DNA of 47,505 bases from Photorhabdus akhurstii (lineage in GTDB: Bacteria; Pseudomonadota; Gammaproteobacteria; Enterobacterales; Enterobacteriaceae). Where the stretch lies: the NCBI RefSeq assembly GCF_018448925.1, contig NZ_RCWE01000034.1:1-47505 (forward strand). The letters are read 5' to 3'. The position numbers and the translations under genes are program-made. Under the pieces are notes generated by a model, which searched no databases, was not told the origin of the DNA, and was given only the letters and a program-made list of their open reading frames with translations. Positions 18,935-28,525 of this stretch are shown here, one piece after another. The first letter of the stretch is position 1, and each line of letters begins with the position of its first letter.

Positions 18935-21049
18935 TTATCGCCAACGCGTAGGCGGAAAAAGTGTATTAAAACAGTTATCGTAATATTGACTGATTTTGTT
19001 TAGACGTTGTTTATTCTGCCGATTTTTCTTAACAACCAGCACAAAGTTAATGATTAAGGTCGTAAAAAGAGTCAAGAATAAAACAGTAGTACCAATACAA
19101 CGAGCAAGCGTCATGGAATCCAGTTCATTATGCAACACAATCCGGCGAGTTCCATGACTGTCTACAGACAATTCCGTGATAATTCCTGTTGTCTCAAAGG
19201 GTGTTTGCAATACCATATCCGATAACCGCTGTAATTCACGCCATTGTTCCAACGCACTATGGTCATAAGAGATGATAGCCGGCGTTATATATTCAACCAG
19301 TTGTTTGCCTTCATCACTGATAAGCAGAACACCGCCAGGAGAAGGACTATTAAGCAGCATTGCGACTTTATCTATTTCCCGGTAGATAAATGATGATGTA
19401 GTTGCATCAACCAATTTTCCCAAAGCTTCAGCGCCAGCCGGACGCAATAAAACATGAGTACCATCTAATTTGCCACTTTCTGCATTCTTTAACAAAGTTA
19501 GCCAATCATTAGCACTACCCAAGTTAACCAAAGCATTTTTTAATCGTAAACAGTCGGTTTCTTTTTCACATAATTCTTTAGTTTTCAATATAATATCAGG
19601 GAAATTATCCAATAATATCATGCCAGATTTGAAAGTCTCCTGAACAAGGTCTGGATTTATTACATCGTCATTTTCCTGTAAACGTAATTGCTTATTAACA
19701 GTTGCAATCAGTTTAGCGGCATTTTCTATAATTTCTGATTCTGGTATTGGCAGTGGATTAACTCTATTCCAATATATCCCCGAACAATCGAATGGAGAAA
19801 AATAGGTGTCTCCTTTACCATTCATATTGTTTGGCGGCATATAACACATACCAACCCCTTTTGCTTTCAGGATATCCCCAACTCGCAATTCCATCCTTTC
19901 CATCATACTAGCGTCAGTGACGACTTTTGTGCTGCTGCCACGCAACCAAGCAAAACTGAGTTTCATCGGTACACTAACAGGCTGATAAAAATAGAGTAGT
20001 AACATAATCAGCAAACTGCTAACGATCATCATGAGATTTTTCCCATAACGACGGTAAGGGTAATTTTTTTCTTCCTCATGCAAAGAGAGATAATGCCCTT
20101 GCCTGACTACCTGGCCGTTAGTGTAAATATCAATATTGGTTTTTTGATCAAGATAGTGAGCAACATAAGGCTCCCAATGAGGAGGATAAATCAAATCAAT
20201 TCCACCAAGTGAAATATTACTCATTTGCCCTTGTTCAAATTCGCCAAATAATCCCCATCGTTTTGGTATACCGGTAAAACAGTGAATATCCTGGCGCCTG
20301 CATATTGAGAGTGGACAAAATAGCGGCAAAAAACTGACAACGACTAAGCTGCCTGCAATCAACATCAGCCACGGCAAAAGCAGTGTTGGTGAAAGTAATG
20401 CAAGAAACCAAATGAAAAATCCAAAACACAAAAATCCCCCCTCCCAAATCCCCGATGAGTGATTTAACCGGTACTCTTCCAATGTCTCTTTACGGATATT
20501 TTGTAATTTTACGCTGGTTTCACCATTTTTCTGGATCGATGCCTGTTGATGAGATACCTCTGAAATTACCGGAGCAGAAGGAAAATCCTGTTGAAAATCT
20601 TTCAGAAAGTGACCATTAATCGAAATAACCAGTGGTATTGTCGCAGTGTGAACAACATCAATAATATTCTGCTGTTTAATAAAAGGCTCAAGGAAAAACG
20701 GTAAATGAACTTCTGCCATATCAATATAATAACGCCAGCTATGTAGTTCATCCGAGGCAACAGAAAACCGGGTAATGGAATGACAGATAGTATAAACCAT
20801 ATCATTTTTACCCATCAGAATTGGCCAACTTGTTTTATTAATACGGTCTGTTACAACTGGCGGCAACACTCGACTCAAATAACATTCAATAGCCTGATAC
20901 TCATCAGTATTAAGTTTACGATAGGTTGGTGCAGCAACAGAAGGCAGATAACAGGCATTATCATGTAGCTTCCATTTGAAAATCAGAAAGGAAGCCATGA
21001 CAATCAGGCTAATTATCAAGATAGCCAATATAACGACTGTTACGCTCAT
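18935..21049 (-). CDS. igaA: Inner-membrane Rcs inhibitor IgaA (YrfF/MucM)
   Basis: IgaA restrains the Rcs envelope-stress phosphorelay and is often essential because unchecked Rcs is toxic. 704 residues (about 710 in E. coli). Membrane segments are visible near residues 5-23, in two stretches around 205-245, near 340-357, and near the C-terminus (LFLTLFTTLIINFVLVV). A large periplasmic domain lies between about 360 and 650. First gene of the igaA-hslR-hslO unit, divergent from nudE. Confidence 0.93.
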   Translation of the reverse strand: MSVTVVILAILIISLIVMASFLIFKWKLHDNACYLPSVAAPTYRKLNTDEYQAIECYLSRVLPPVVTDRINKTSWPILMGKNDMVYTICHSITRFSVASDELHSWRYYIDMAEVHLPFFLEPFIKQQNIIDVVHTATIPLVISINGHFLKDFQQDFPSAPVISEVSHQQASIQKNGETSVKLQNIRKETLEEYRLNHSSGIWEGGFLCFGFFIWFLALLSPTLLLPWLMLIAGSLVVVSFLPLFCPLSICRRQDIHCFTGIPKRWGLFGEFEQGQMSNISLGGIDLIYPPHWEPYVAHYLDQKTNIDIYTNGQVVRQGHYLSLHEEEKNYPYRRYGKNLMMIVSSLLIMLLLYFYQPVSVPMKLSFAWLRGSSTKVVTDASMMERMELRVGDILKAKGVGMCYMPPNNMNGKGDTYFSPFDCSGIYWNRVNPLPIPESEIIENAAKLIATVNKQLRLQENDDVINPDLVQETFKSGMILLDNFPDIILKTKELCEKETDCLRLKNALVNLGSANDWLTLLKNAESGKLDGTHVLLRPAGAEALGKLVDATTSSFIYREIDKVAMLLNSPSPGGVLLISDEGKQLVEYITPAIISYDHSALEQWRELQRLSDMVLQTPFETTGIITELSVDSHGTRRIVLHNELDSMTLARCIGTTVLFLTLFTTLIINFVLVVKKNRQNKQRLNKISQYYDNCFNTLFPPTRWR

Positions 21050-21401
21050 TTTATCCCCATACCCATGATAATCTTGCTATTGTTGTTTGCAAATTAGCAA
21101 CTACACGTTAAGTTCTGAATTAGGTTATTTCTATTTGTTTTTTAATTTACTTTACAATGAGTTATATATAATCACACACTAAACTATCTACAGCATAGAT
21201 CTATTTCCAAAGAGGATAAAGATAACAGTAACAACAATAACCAGCGATAATCACTATCATTTATCAAAATAATCGGCCATATTTAGTCAATTTATGGAGT
21301 GTACCTAATTTCATCATAAAATCTAAGGTTAATGAAATAATTTATGACGTAATAATGCACAGACACTCAATTCAACCAATATTCAACCATCAGGGGCAAT
21401 T
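21050..21401. other. Divergent promoter region igaA/nudE
   Basis: About 350 AT-rich bases with no gene. A GATAAT-rich tract at 21246-21265 resembles half a Fur site but matches the 19-base consensus poorly. Confidence 0.5.
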
Positions 21402-21950
21402 ATGAATGACCTGAAAAACCCTAAAATCCTAAACATAGAGGACATTGCCCATTCACGTTTATTTCACATTCAGTCAGTTGATCTCGAATTCAGTAACGGT
21501 GTAAAACGCGTTTATGAACGGATGCGTCCGGCCAATCGGGAAGCTGTTCTGATAATCCCGGTCATTGGGGATGAATTGTTGCTTATTCGTGAGTATGCAG
21601 TCGGCATCGAGCAGTACGAATTAGGCTTTCCTAAAGGTGCGATCGACCCTGGGGAAAGTATCTTCGAAGCCGCTAACCGTGAACTAAAAGAGGAAGTCAA
21701 CTTTGGTGCCAGAAAAATAGAACAATTAGCCAAACTTACTATGGCTCCGGCCTATTTTTCTCACAAAATGAATATTGTTATTGCTGAAAATCTCTATCCA
21801 GAAAGACTGGAAGGGGATGAACCTGAACCACTACCACAAATACGCTGGCCAATAGCCGATATGATGTCATTACTGGATCACGCTGATTTCAACGAAGCGC
21901 GTAATGTCTGCGCCCTATTTCTGGCACAAAAATATTTAAAACACCGTTGA
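21402..21950 (+). CDS. nudE: ADP compounds hydrolase NudE
   Basis: A Nudix enzyme that hydrolyses NADH, ADP-ribose and diadenosine polyphosphates. 182 residues. The Nudix box GX5EX7REUXEEXGU is seen as GAIDPGESIFEAANRELKEE. AGGGGC lies before the ATG. It faces mrcA and shares a strong terminator, the standard enteric arrangement. Confidence 0.95.
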   Translation: MNDLKNPKILNIEDIAHSRLFHIQSVDLEFSNGVKRVYERMRPANREAVLIIPVIGDELLLIREYAVGIEQYELGFPKGAIDPGESIFEAANRELKEEVNFGARKIEQLAKLTMAPAYFSHKMNIVIAENLYPERLEGDEPEPLPQIRWPIADMMSLLDHADFNEARNVCALFLAQKYLKHR

Positions 21951-21954
21951 AGTT

Positions 21955-21987
21955 CACAGGCACAACAGCGCTTCCGTTGTGCCTGTG
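21955..21987. terminator. Bidirectional terminator between nudE and mrcA
   Basis: CACAGGCACAAC (21955-21966) pairs with GTTGTGCCTGTG (21976-21987), a 12-bp perfect stem between two convergent genes. Confidence 0.8.
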
Positions 21988-21995
21988 TCTTATCC

Positions 21996-24524
21996 TCAGA
22001 ATAATTCTTGGCTTTCACCATTCTCAATTAAAGTTGTGCCAACTTCTTGCACCGCACTCTCTGTAGGTTGAGTTCCGTCAATGAAGTATTCACTACGGGT
22101 ATCCCCGCCTCCGCCAGCAAGTTTACCTGTCTTACGATCTATCACGACAGAAACAACCCCCGGAGGAGGTGTGACTTCTTTTTCAGGAACCCCCTCCAGT
22201 GCGATTTTCATAAAGTCATCCCAAATTGGCTGCGCACTCTTAGCACCCGCTTCACCGCCACCGGCCGCGGTACGACCAAGGCTTCTGCGGTGGTCATCAA
22301 AACCAATCCAAACCGTCGTGACAATATCTGGCCCATAACCTGAGAACCAAGCATCTTTTGAACTGTTAGTTGTTCCAGTTTTGCCGCCGATATCACGACG
22401 TTTCAGATCGCGTGAGGCGCGCCACCCCGTACCTGACCAACCCGGCTCGCCAAAAATATTGCTATTCAAAGCATCATGGATCAAAAATGCCAACTGAGTA
22501 CTGATAACATGAGGAGCATATTTTGGCGCATCTTCATGGCTATCAATTACCGGCGCTCTTTCCAACTCAGGTAACGGCAATATCTCTTGTTGTCTGACAT
22601 GAGATTGAGCAACATTCTCAATCGAGTTTTCAGAAAGTTCGATTGAACGTACCGTATCCCCATAAATTACTGGAATATCACACTGCGGACATGCAATTTT
22701 AGGCTTAGCCTCAAATAGAATATCGCCATCGTCGTTTTCAATCTTAGTAATAAAGTAAGGATCAACTAGATAGCCGCCATTGGACATGACCGAATAGCCA
22801 CGTACCATTTGCATTGGTGTGAATGATGGCGATCCCAAAGCCAGAGATTCTGTACGTACTATATTTTGTGCCGGGAAACCAAACCGTTGGAGGTAATCAG
22901 CAGCATAATCGACTCCCATTGCTCGCATTGCCCGAACCATCACGACATTCTTCGATTGCCCTAATCCCTGACGCAAACGGATTGGCCCAACATAAGTCGG
23001 TGGTGAGTTTTTCGGACGCCAGTCAGTACCGGCTCCAGCATCCCAACGACTAATGGGTAAGTCATTCAGCAATGAAGCCAATGTCAGCCCTTTATCCATC
23101 GCTGCGGTATAGAGAAATGGTTTGATATTGGAACCAATCTGACGTAACGACTGAGTGACACGGTTAAATTTACTCAAGTTGAAATCAAACCCACCGACTA
23201 GCGCCTTCACAGCACCATCATTTGGATCAATAGAGACCAAAGCCGCATTAACTTCCGGCACTTGTGCCAACCACCAAATATCCTTTACTTTCCGAACCCA
23301 AACCTGTTCACCAACCTGAACTACTTCATTCACACTACGAGGAACCGCCCCCTGTGCACTATCAGATCTGAACTTTCTGGCCCAACGGACACCCGCCATT
23401 GGCAATTCCGCACTACTGCCATCAGGCAACATCACTATCGCCTGATCACTACCCGCTCTGGTCACCACAGCCGGCATTAACAACCCATAATTTGCCAAGG
23501 TCTTAAGCTTCTTGACAATCTGTTCCCGATCCCAAGCAGGTTCGCCCACTTTCCACAAAATTTCCTGCGCTCCACGGTAGCCATGACGCACATCATAATC
23601 AATGAGGTTATTACGAACCGCATCCACGGCAGCCAACTGAAGTTTACGCGTAATCGTGGTGTAAACTTTATAACCGTCGGTGTAAGCATTCTCACCATAA
23701 CGCTCAATCATCTCCTGACGCACCATCTCGGACAAATAGGGCGCGGAGAAAGCAATCTGGGGCGCATGGTAATTAGCGACCAACTTTTCACTTCTGGCTT
23801 GATTATATTGCTGCTGAGTAATATAGCCCTCATTGAGCATACGGCTCAGAACCACATTCCGGCGGTTAATCGCCCGACTGTACGAATAAAGCGGGTTAAA
23901 TGTAGAAGGCGCCTTTGGCAAACCGGCAATCATGGCTATTTCACTCAATGTCAACTCTTTGACACTCTTACCAAAATAGACTTGAGCCGCCGCCCCGACA
24001 CCATAAGCCCGGTAACCAAGGTAAATTTTATTGAGATAGAGTTCGAAGATCTCATCCTTATTCAGCAATTGCTCAATCCTGATGGCCAGAAAAACTTCCT
24101 TGATTTTACGCATCAACGTCTTCTCAGGAGTGAGAAAGAAATTTCTCGCCAGTTGCTGAGTAATGGTGCTTGCCCCTTGTGATGCATGGCCTGAACTCAT
24201 TGCGACAGATGCTGCCCGGATGATCCCCACAGGGTCAACCCCATGATGCTCATAAAAACGGCTGTCCTCCGTTGCAATGAACGCCTTCACCATAATGGGT
24301 GGAATTTCGGACAGCTCAAGAGGCATACGGCGTTTTTCACCATATTGGGCAATAAGCTCGCCATCCGCACTGAACACCTGCATTGGTGTCTGTAATCGAA
24401 CATCCTTTAATGTCGCCACATCAGGTAACTGAGGCTCGATATATTTGTACATACCAAAAATCGAGGCCGTTCCCAGAAAAATGCAACTCACGACAAAGAC
24501 TAAAAAATACTTTACGAACTTCAC
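21996..24524 (-). CDS. mrcA: Penicillin-binding protein 1A
   Basis: A bifunctional peptidoglycan glycosyltransferase and DD-transpeptidase anchored in the inner membrane. 842 residues. A single N-terminal membrane segment (about 6-28) is followed by the glycosyltransferase domain with TEDSRFYEHHGVDP and ASTITQQLARNFF, an insert domain, and the transpeptidase domain with SNIK (SxxK serine), SKN in GQSKNVVMVRAMRAMG and KTG in GGKTGTTNSSKD. The start is GTG at 24524, as in E. coli. It diverges from hofM. Confidence 0.97.
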   Translation of the reverse strand: MKFVKYFLVFVVSCIFLGTASIFGMYKYIEPQLPDVATLKDVRLQTPMQVFSADGELIAQYGEKRRMPLELSEIPPIMVKAFIATEDSRFYEHHGVDPVGIIRAASVAMSSGHASQGASTITQQLARNFFLTPEKTLMRKIKEVFLAIRIEQLLNKDEIFELYLNKIYLGYRAYGVGAAAQVYFGKSVKELTLSEIAMIAGLPKAPSTFNPLYSYSRAINRRNVVLSRMLNEGYITQQQYNQARSEKLVANYHAPQIAFSAPYLSEMVRQEMIERYGENAYTDGYKVYTTITRKLQLAAVDAVRNNLIDYDVRHGYRGAQEILWKVGEPAWDREQIVKKLKTLANYGLLMPAVVTRAGSDQAIVMLPDGSSAELPMAGVRWARKFRSDSAQGAVPRSVNEVVQVGEQVWVRKVKDIWWLAQVPEVNAALVSIDPNDGAVKALVGGFDFNLSKFNRVTQSLRQIGSNIKPFLYTAAMDKGLTLASLLNDLPISRWDAGAGTDWRPKNSPPTYVGPIRLRQGLGQSKNVVMVRAMRAMGVDYAADYLQRFGFPAQNIVRTESLALGSPSFTPMQMVRGYSVMSNGGYLVDPYFITKIENDDGDILFEAKPKIACPQCDIPVIYGDTVRSIELSENSIENVAQSHVRQQEILPLPELERAPVIDSHEDAPKYAPHVISTQLAFLIHDALNSNIFGEPGWSGTGWRASRDLKRRDIGGKTGTTNSSKDAWFSGYGPDIVTTVWIGFDDHRRSLGRTAAGGGEAGAKSAQPIWDDFMKIALEGVPEKEVTPPPGVVSVVIDRKTGKLAGGGGDTRSEYFIDGTQPTESAVQEVGTTLIENGESQELF

Positions 24525-24643
24525 CTGAAATTTCCCATGCCACGTTAGTCGGGTGGTTTATAAACAATCGGCGCGTAGTATAAAGGTTACACAGCACCTT
24601 GAATATGGTCTTTTATTAAAATTACTGATATGGAGATCGATAG

Positions 24644-25474
24644 ATGTATTCACCAAAATGGTATGTCGGATTAGACATCCAAAATGGCGCCCTCCGCGCC
24701 GTCGCAGCTATAAAACGCCGAGATGGCTGGCAGCTTCGCCACTGCTGGCAATATCTTTTATCTGATGCGGTTATGCCAGAAGGTCGTTTACAACGGCCAG
24801 AAATATTATGTGATATTTTAAATCAATGGCGCCAAGAATTACCTAAAAAAATCAGTTTCAGACTCGCCCTGCCTGTACAACAAACATTGCAGAAGAGTCT
24901 GATTTTACCTCCAGATATCAACCTTAAAGAGCCGGAACAAGGCTGGTTTATCAATGCCAGCGCCGAGAAACAATTTCCCTTTAACACCCGAGAACTGGCG
25001 CTGGATTACCGTATCATTGAACAAAACGCCTACATCAGCGCCGCCCGCCAGAAAGATCTCAACCTCTGGCTACAATGTCTTGCACAAGCAGGAATATTTC
25101 CAGATGCCATTGATATTGCTCCCTGTGCCCTACGCTATATAGCGCAATATGCCGGCGTTCCCGCTGATAGTTGGTTGCTACACAGGCAACAATCCGGCTG
25201 GTTATGGGTATCTCCTGCCAATGCCCCCTTCGCTTATGATTTGGTATCAGCAAATACGGCTGCTTCTCCACAACAGATTATCCGTCAATTATCTGCCTCA
25301 TCTATGGCTGAACAACCGGTTTACTACAGTAGCTACCAACAAGAAGACCTACCTGAAGGAACTTACTCTTGGGATATGTTGACAGCATTTCGTCACTATC
25401 AACCACCACTGCCAATTCAACTGATGGAATATGTGATAGCCGGTGGTTTAGCACTCAGACCGGATGATAAGTAA
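24644..25474 (+). CDS. hofM: DNA-uptake protein HofM (PilM-like)
   Basis: A PilM/FtsA-like cytoplasmic protein of the Hof system, which lets enterics use DNA as food and is related to type IV pilus assembly. 276 residues, with WYVGLDIQNGALRAVA as the actin-like nucleotide-binding start. GGAG precedes the ATG. First gene of hofMNOQ, divergent from mrcA. Confidence 0.88.
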   Translation: MYSPKWYVGLDIQNGALRAVAAIKRRDGWQLRHCWQYLLSDAVMPEGRLQRPEILCDILNQWRQELPKKISFRLALPVQQTLQKSLILPPDINLKEPEQGWFINASAEKQFPFNTRELALDYRIIEQNAYISAARQKDLNLWLQCLAQAGIFPDAIDIAPCALRYIAQYAGVPADSWLLHRQQSGWLWVSPANAPFAYDLVSANTAASPQQIIRQLSASSMAEQPVYYSSYQQEDLPEGTYSWDMLTAFRHYQPPLPIQLMEYVIAGGLALRPDDK

Positions 25475-25476
25475 CG

Positions 25477-26028
25477 ATGTATCAGGTTAATTTTCTACCT
25501 TGGCGCCAAACCCGGCTAAAACATCGTTATCGTTGGTGGGCAATTTTTCTTCTATTGCAACTGATGTTGTGGCTGACAGTGCTCGTCTGGATGTTACTAA
25601 AACAACAGGAAACGATTAATCAGCATCAAAGGCAATTACAACAACTCAGCCAGCAACAATTACATTTGCAACAACAGATAACTCAGACAGAGGAAGCGAT
25701 CAATCTTCACAACAAACTGACCTATAAATTAAAACAGCAACAAACGTGGCTGAAACAGAACCAACAACATTGGCAATTATTTAATGAATTACCTGAATTA
25801 TTACCGGAAGGAAGTTGGTTAACCGCTTTCGATGATCAGGAAGGTCAATTAAAACTGGTTGCTAATAGTCTGGATTATTCCAGTATGACGTCTCTGCTGG
25901 ATAATCTTGAAAACAACAGGCAATTGTCTGAAATTCAACTAAAAAAGATGACCACCACCGAACAACAAATCAGACAATTTATTATTGACGCTAACTGGCA
26001 GACGGAGATAGCCAATGATAAAAAGTGA
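25477..26028 (+). CDS. hofN: DNA-uptake protein HofN (PilN-like)
   Basis: 183 residues with a short cytoplasmic start (MYQVNFLPWRQTR, the PilN motif that docks on PilM), one membrane segment (about 21-42) and a Gln-rich coiled coil. It begins two bases after hofM and overlaps hofO by 14 bases, so it is co-translated. Confidence 0.87.
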   Translation: MYQVNFLPWRQTRLKHRYRWWAIFLLLQLMLWLTVLVWMLLKQQETINQHQRQLQQLSQQQLHLQQQITQTEEAINLHNKLTYKLKQQQTWLKQNQQHWQLFNELPELLPEGSWLTAFDDQEGQLKLVANSLDYSSMTSLLDNLENNRQLSEIQLKKMTTTEQQIRQFIIDANWQTEIANDKK

Positions 26029-26560
26029 CTACCTATGGTGGTTTGCCAAACCAACCTGGCTGCTCTTCATCTGGCAGCAAGCTATCATCATGCCATTTCT
26101 GATTCTGTTTTATCTTTTCTTCTGGCAAGAAAAAGCTGAACAGAGAAGTAGTCTGACAGAAAAAATAGCAGTTCAACAAATCAATACCAAAGCAACCAAT
26201 GAACGACTAAATCAGCTACCGCTATTGGAAGATATACAACAACATATCAACCAAATAGAAAATGAACTCAGTAAGCCGCGACAAAATGCGGTAAAAATTA
26301 CCGCAATAAAACAACTGCAACAGCCATTGATAAATTCTGGCGCACAAGTTCTTGAGTGGCAACGTAAAAAAGAAGGGGAAAAAACGCTCTGGCAAATCAC
26401 AATTTATTTGAACTACGAACAGATGCTGAATTTTCTTGAAGCGTTACAAACGTTACATCCACCGCTGTTGATTAAACAGCTTTCCATTTCGCCATCAGGT
26501 GAATTCCTAAACGTCAAAATCACCCTGTCAGAAACCTCACATGAGGAGTTTTATGACTAA
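26015..26560 (+). CDS. hofO: DNA-uptake protein HofO (PilO-like)
   Basis: 181 residues with one N-terminal membrane segment (about 15-38) followed by a helical and ferredoxin-like periplasmic part typical of PilO partners of PilN. Sequence conservation in this family is low, so the call rests on position and topology. Its 3' end overlaps the start of the next gene. Confidence 0.8.
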   Translation: MIKSDYLWWFAKPTWLLFIWQQAIIMPFLILFYLFFWQEKAEQRSSLTEKIAVQQINTKATNERLNQLPLLEDIQQHINQIENELSKPRQNAVKITAIKQLQQPLINSGAQVLEWQRKKEGEKTLWQITIYLNYEQMLNFLEALQTLHPPLLIKQLSISPSGEFLNVKITLSETSHEEFYD

Positions 26561-27587
26561 GCAATTTATTCTGTTGATCCTTTTTCTGCCCACTATTGTT
26601 GTTGCAGAAATAAGAAATCCTTTTGCTCCCCCTATGATAGAGGCAGAAGAGCAATCGGTTGAGTTATTTGATCAATCAGTCAATGAGACCGAAATTCAGT
26701 CCCTCTCAACCGTATTACACTATGCAGACGCAGAAAGAATTGCTCTGAATCTCAAGCAAAATAGACCCGCACTGATAACAAAAGAGGGTAAAGTTGATTT
26801 TGATCCTGAAACTAATAGTCTGATTTTACAGGATACCCCCATCGCCATCGCACAGATAAAAAGTTGGCTGAAAGAGATAGATACACCACAACAGCAAGTG
26901 CAAATTACGGCACATATCGTGACCAGCAGCAGGGAAGCACTACATGAACTCGGCATTTACTGGGGCATGCCGATAGGGGAGCCGATTAATGCAACAACGG
27001 GTATAAACCGCCTCAATATTAACCAAGCAGCCAACGATAACATGCATCGATTTGCGTTCAATATTGCCCGCATTCACACCAGTTTACTGGAAATGGAACT
27101 CAGTGCCTTAGAGCAAGAAAACCAACTAGATATTATCGCTAGTCCAAGATTAACCGCCTCACATCAACAGCTAGCCAGCATCAAGCAAGGCTCTGATATT
27201 CCCTACGTCAGCCAAGAAAAAGAGAAAAGTACCGTGCAATTTAAAGAAGCCGTACTAGGAATGGAAGTTACCCCCCATATACTGAGAAAAAATAAAATCA
27301 GACTCTCTCTGAAAATCAGCCAAAACATGCCAGGGATCTCAATAAGTCAAGGAGGAGGTGAGAATTTAACCATCGACAAACAGGAAATAATAACTCAAGT
27401 TACTGTAAAGAATGGTGAGACACTTATTCTCGGTGGAATTTTTCAACAGAAAAAAGGCGAGCAAACCCAAAAGGTACCTTATCTATCAGACATTCCATTG
27501 TTCGGTTCACTATTTAACCAAAAGGGCCATAAACACAGCCGACGAGAGTTAGTCATATTTATTACGCCTCAACTGATGGACATTTGA
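26553..27587 (+). CDS. hofQ: Secretin HofQ, shortened and apparently fused to the start of HofP
   Basis: HofQ is the outer-membrane secretin of the DNA-uptake system. The C-terminal part is clearly a secretin: QVQITAHIVTSSREALHELG, SALEQENQLDIIASPRL, VEVTP-type strand EAVLGMEVTPHIL, NGETLILGGIF and ELVIFITPQL. The protein has 344 residues against about 412 in E. coli and lacks the N-terminal STN domain. Instead, its signal peptide is followed by EIRNPFAPP, the hallmark start of HofP/PilP proteins. No separate hofP is present. GAGGAG before ATG 26553 fixes the start. The likely event is a deletion from inside hofP into hofQ. Whether it still makes a pore is unknown. Confidence 0.85.
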   Translation: MTKQFILLILFLPTIVVAEIRNPFAPPMIEAEEQSVELFDQSVNETEIQSLSTVLHYADAERIALNLKQNRPALITKEGKVDFDPETNSLILQDTPIAIAQIKSWLKEIDTPQQQVQITAHIVTSSREALHELGIYWGMPIGEPINATTGINRLNINQAANDNMHRFAFNIARIHTSLLEMELSALEQENQLDIIASPRLTASHQQLASIKQGSDIPYVSQEKEKSTVQFKEAVLGMEVTPHILRKNKIRLSLKISQNMPGISISQGGGENLTIDKQEIITQVTVKNGETLILGGIFQQKKGEQTQKVPYLSDIPLFGSLFNQKGHKHSRRELVIFITPQLMDI

Positions 27588-27956
27588 TCAAAAATAAAAA
27601 TATAACCATTATATCAGTGAGTTGGACATAAAAAACTTAACTATTCTGTATGATGATACGCAGATTTTTCCAACTAATCTTGTTTATAGATTTGACGCTG
27701 AGTCCGATTTAGCATACAAGAGTTAGCTAATTGAGTGGTCGGGTTTAACATCACAATAATCAGCCAATGAAACCAGAGCTTTCGTTACAAAAAGCTCATC
27801 ATTGATTTATATAGTTGCAAAACTGGCTGATGTACTGAGATAATTTTGTTATCTGATCTCACATTACCGCTCATGAGGTTTCAGTTTAGGTCCCGCTGCT
27901 GATTTGATTAGCGGGGCGGGTTATCATTAACGAATAGTCTTAGTAATACCAAAAAC
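27588..27956. other. Leader region upstream of aroK
   Basis: No gene seen in 369 AT-rich bases. CCCGCT/AGCGGG near 27892-27915 and GATAA/TTATC near 27838-27856 can form hairpins in the aroKB leader. Confidence 0.45.
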
Positions 27957-28478
27957 ATGGCAGAGAAACGTAATATCTTTCTGGTTGGGCCTATGGGTGC
28001 CGGCAAAAGCACTATTGGTCGTCAGTTAGCTCAGCAACTCAATATGGAGTTTTATGACTCTGATCAAGAAATTGAGCGACGTACCGGAGCTGACGTGGGC
28101 TGGGTATTCGACGTGGAAGGCGAAGAAGGCTTCCGCGAGCGCGAAGAAAAAGTGATTAACGAACTCACTGAAAAACAAGGCATTGTACTGGCGACTGGCG
28201 GAGGTTCTGTGAAATCCAGAGAAACCCGTAATCGTCTGTCTGCCCGTGGTGTCGTGGTCTACTTGGAAACCACCATTGAAAAACAGTTAGCACGCACCCA
28301 GCGCGATAAAAAACGCCCCTTACTTCAAGTCGATGCACCAGCACGCGAAGTTTTAGAAAATTTAGCAAGCGAACGTAACCCTCTATATGAGGAAATTGCT
28401 GATGTCACTATCCGTACCGATGAACAGAGCGCTAAAGTTGTCGCTAACCAAATCATTGAGTTACTGGAAAAAAACTGA
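27957..28478 (+). CDS. aroK: Shikimate kinase I
   Basis: Phosphorylates shikimate with ATP in the aromatic amino-acid pathway. 173 residues, nearly identical to E. coli AroK. P-loop [11 protein letters not shown] at 11-21, shikimate-binding [11 protein letters not shown] and [11 protein letters not shown]. First gene of the aroK-aroB-damX-dam-rpe-gph-trpS cluster. Confidence 0.97.
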   Translation: MAEKRNIFLVGPMGAGKSTIGRQLAQQLNMEFYDSDQEIERRTGADVGWVFDVEGEEGFREREEKVINELTEKQGIVLATGGGSVKSRETRNRLSARGVVVYLETTIEKQLARTQRDKKRPLLQVDAPAREVLENLASERNPLYEEIADVTIRTDEQSAKVVANQIIELLEKN

Positions 28479-28525
28479 TTCAAGCAAGTCTGTACAGCGA
28501 TAAATAATTAAGGCGAAGGCTGCTT

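Noticed and set aside
21246-21265. Fur-box-like tract between igaA and nudE
   Set aside because: It matches only about 13 of 19 consensus positions, far weaker than the ryhB site.
23583-24182. 199-codon plus-strand frame opposite mrcA
   Set aside because: It is fully antisense to a strongly conserved gene and shows no recognisable motif.
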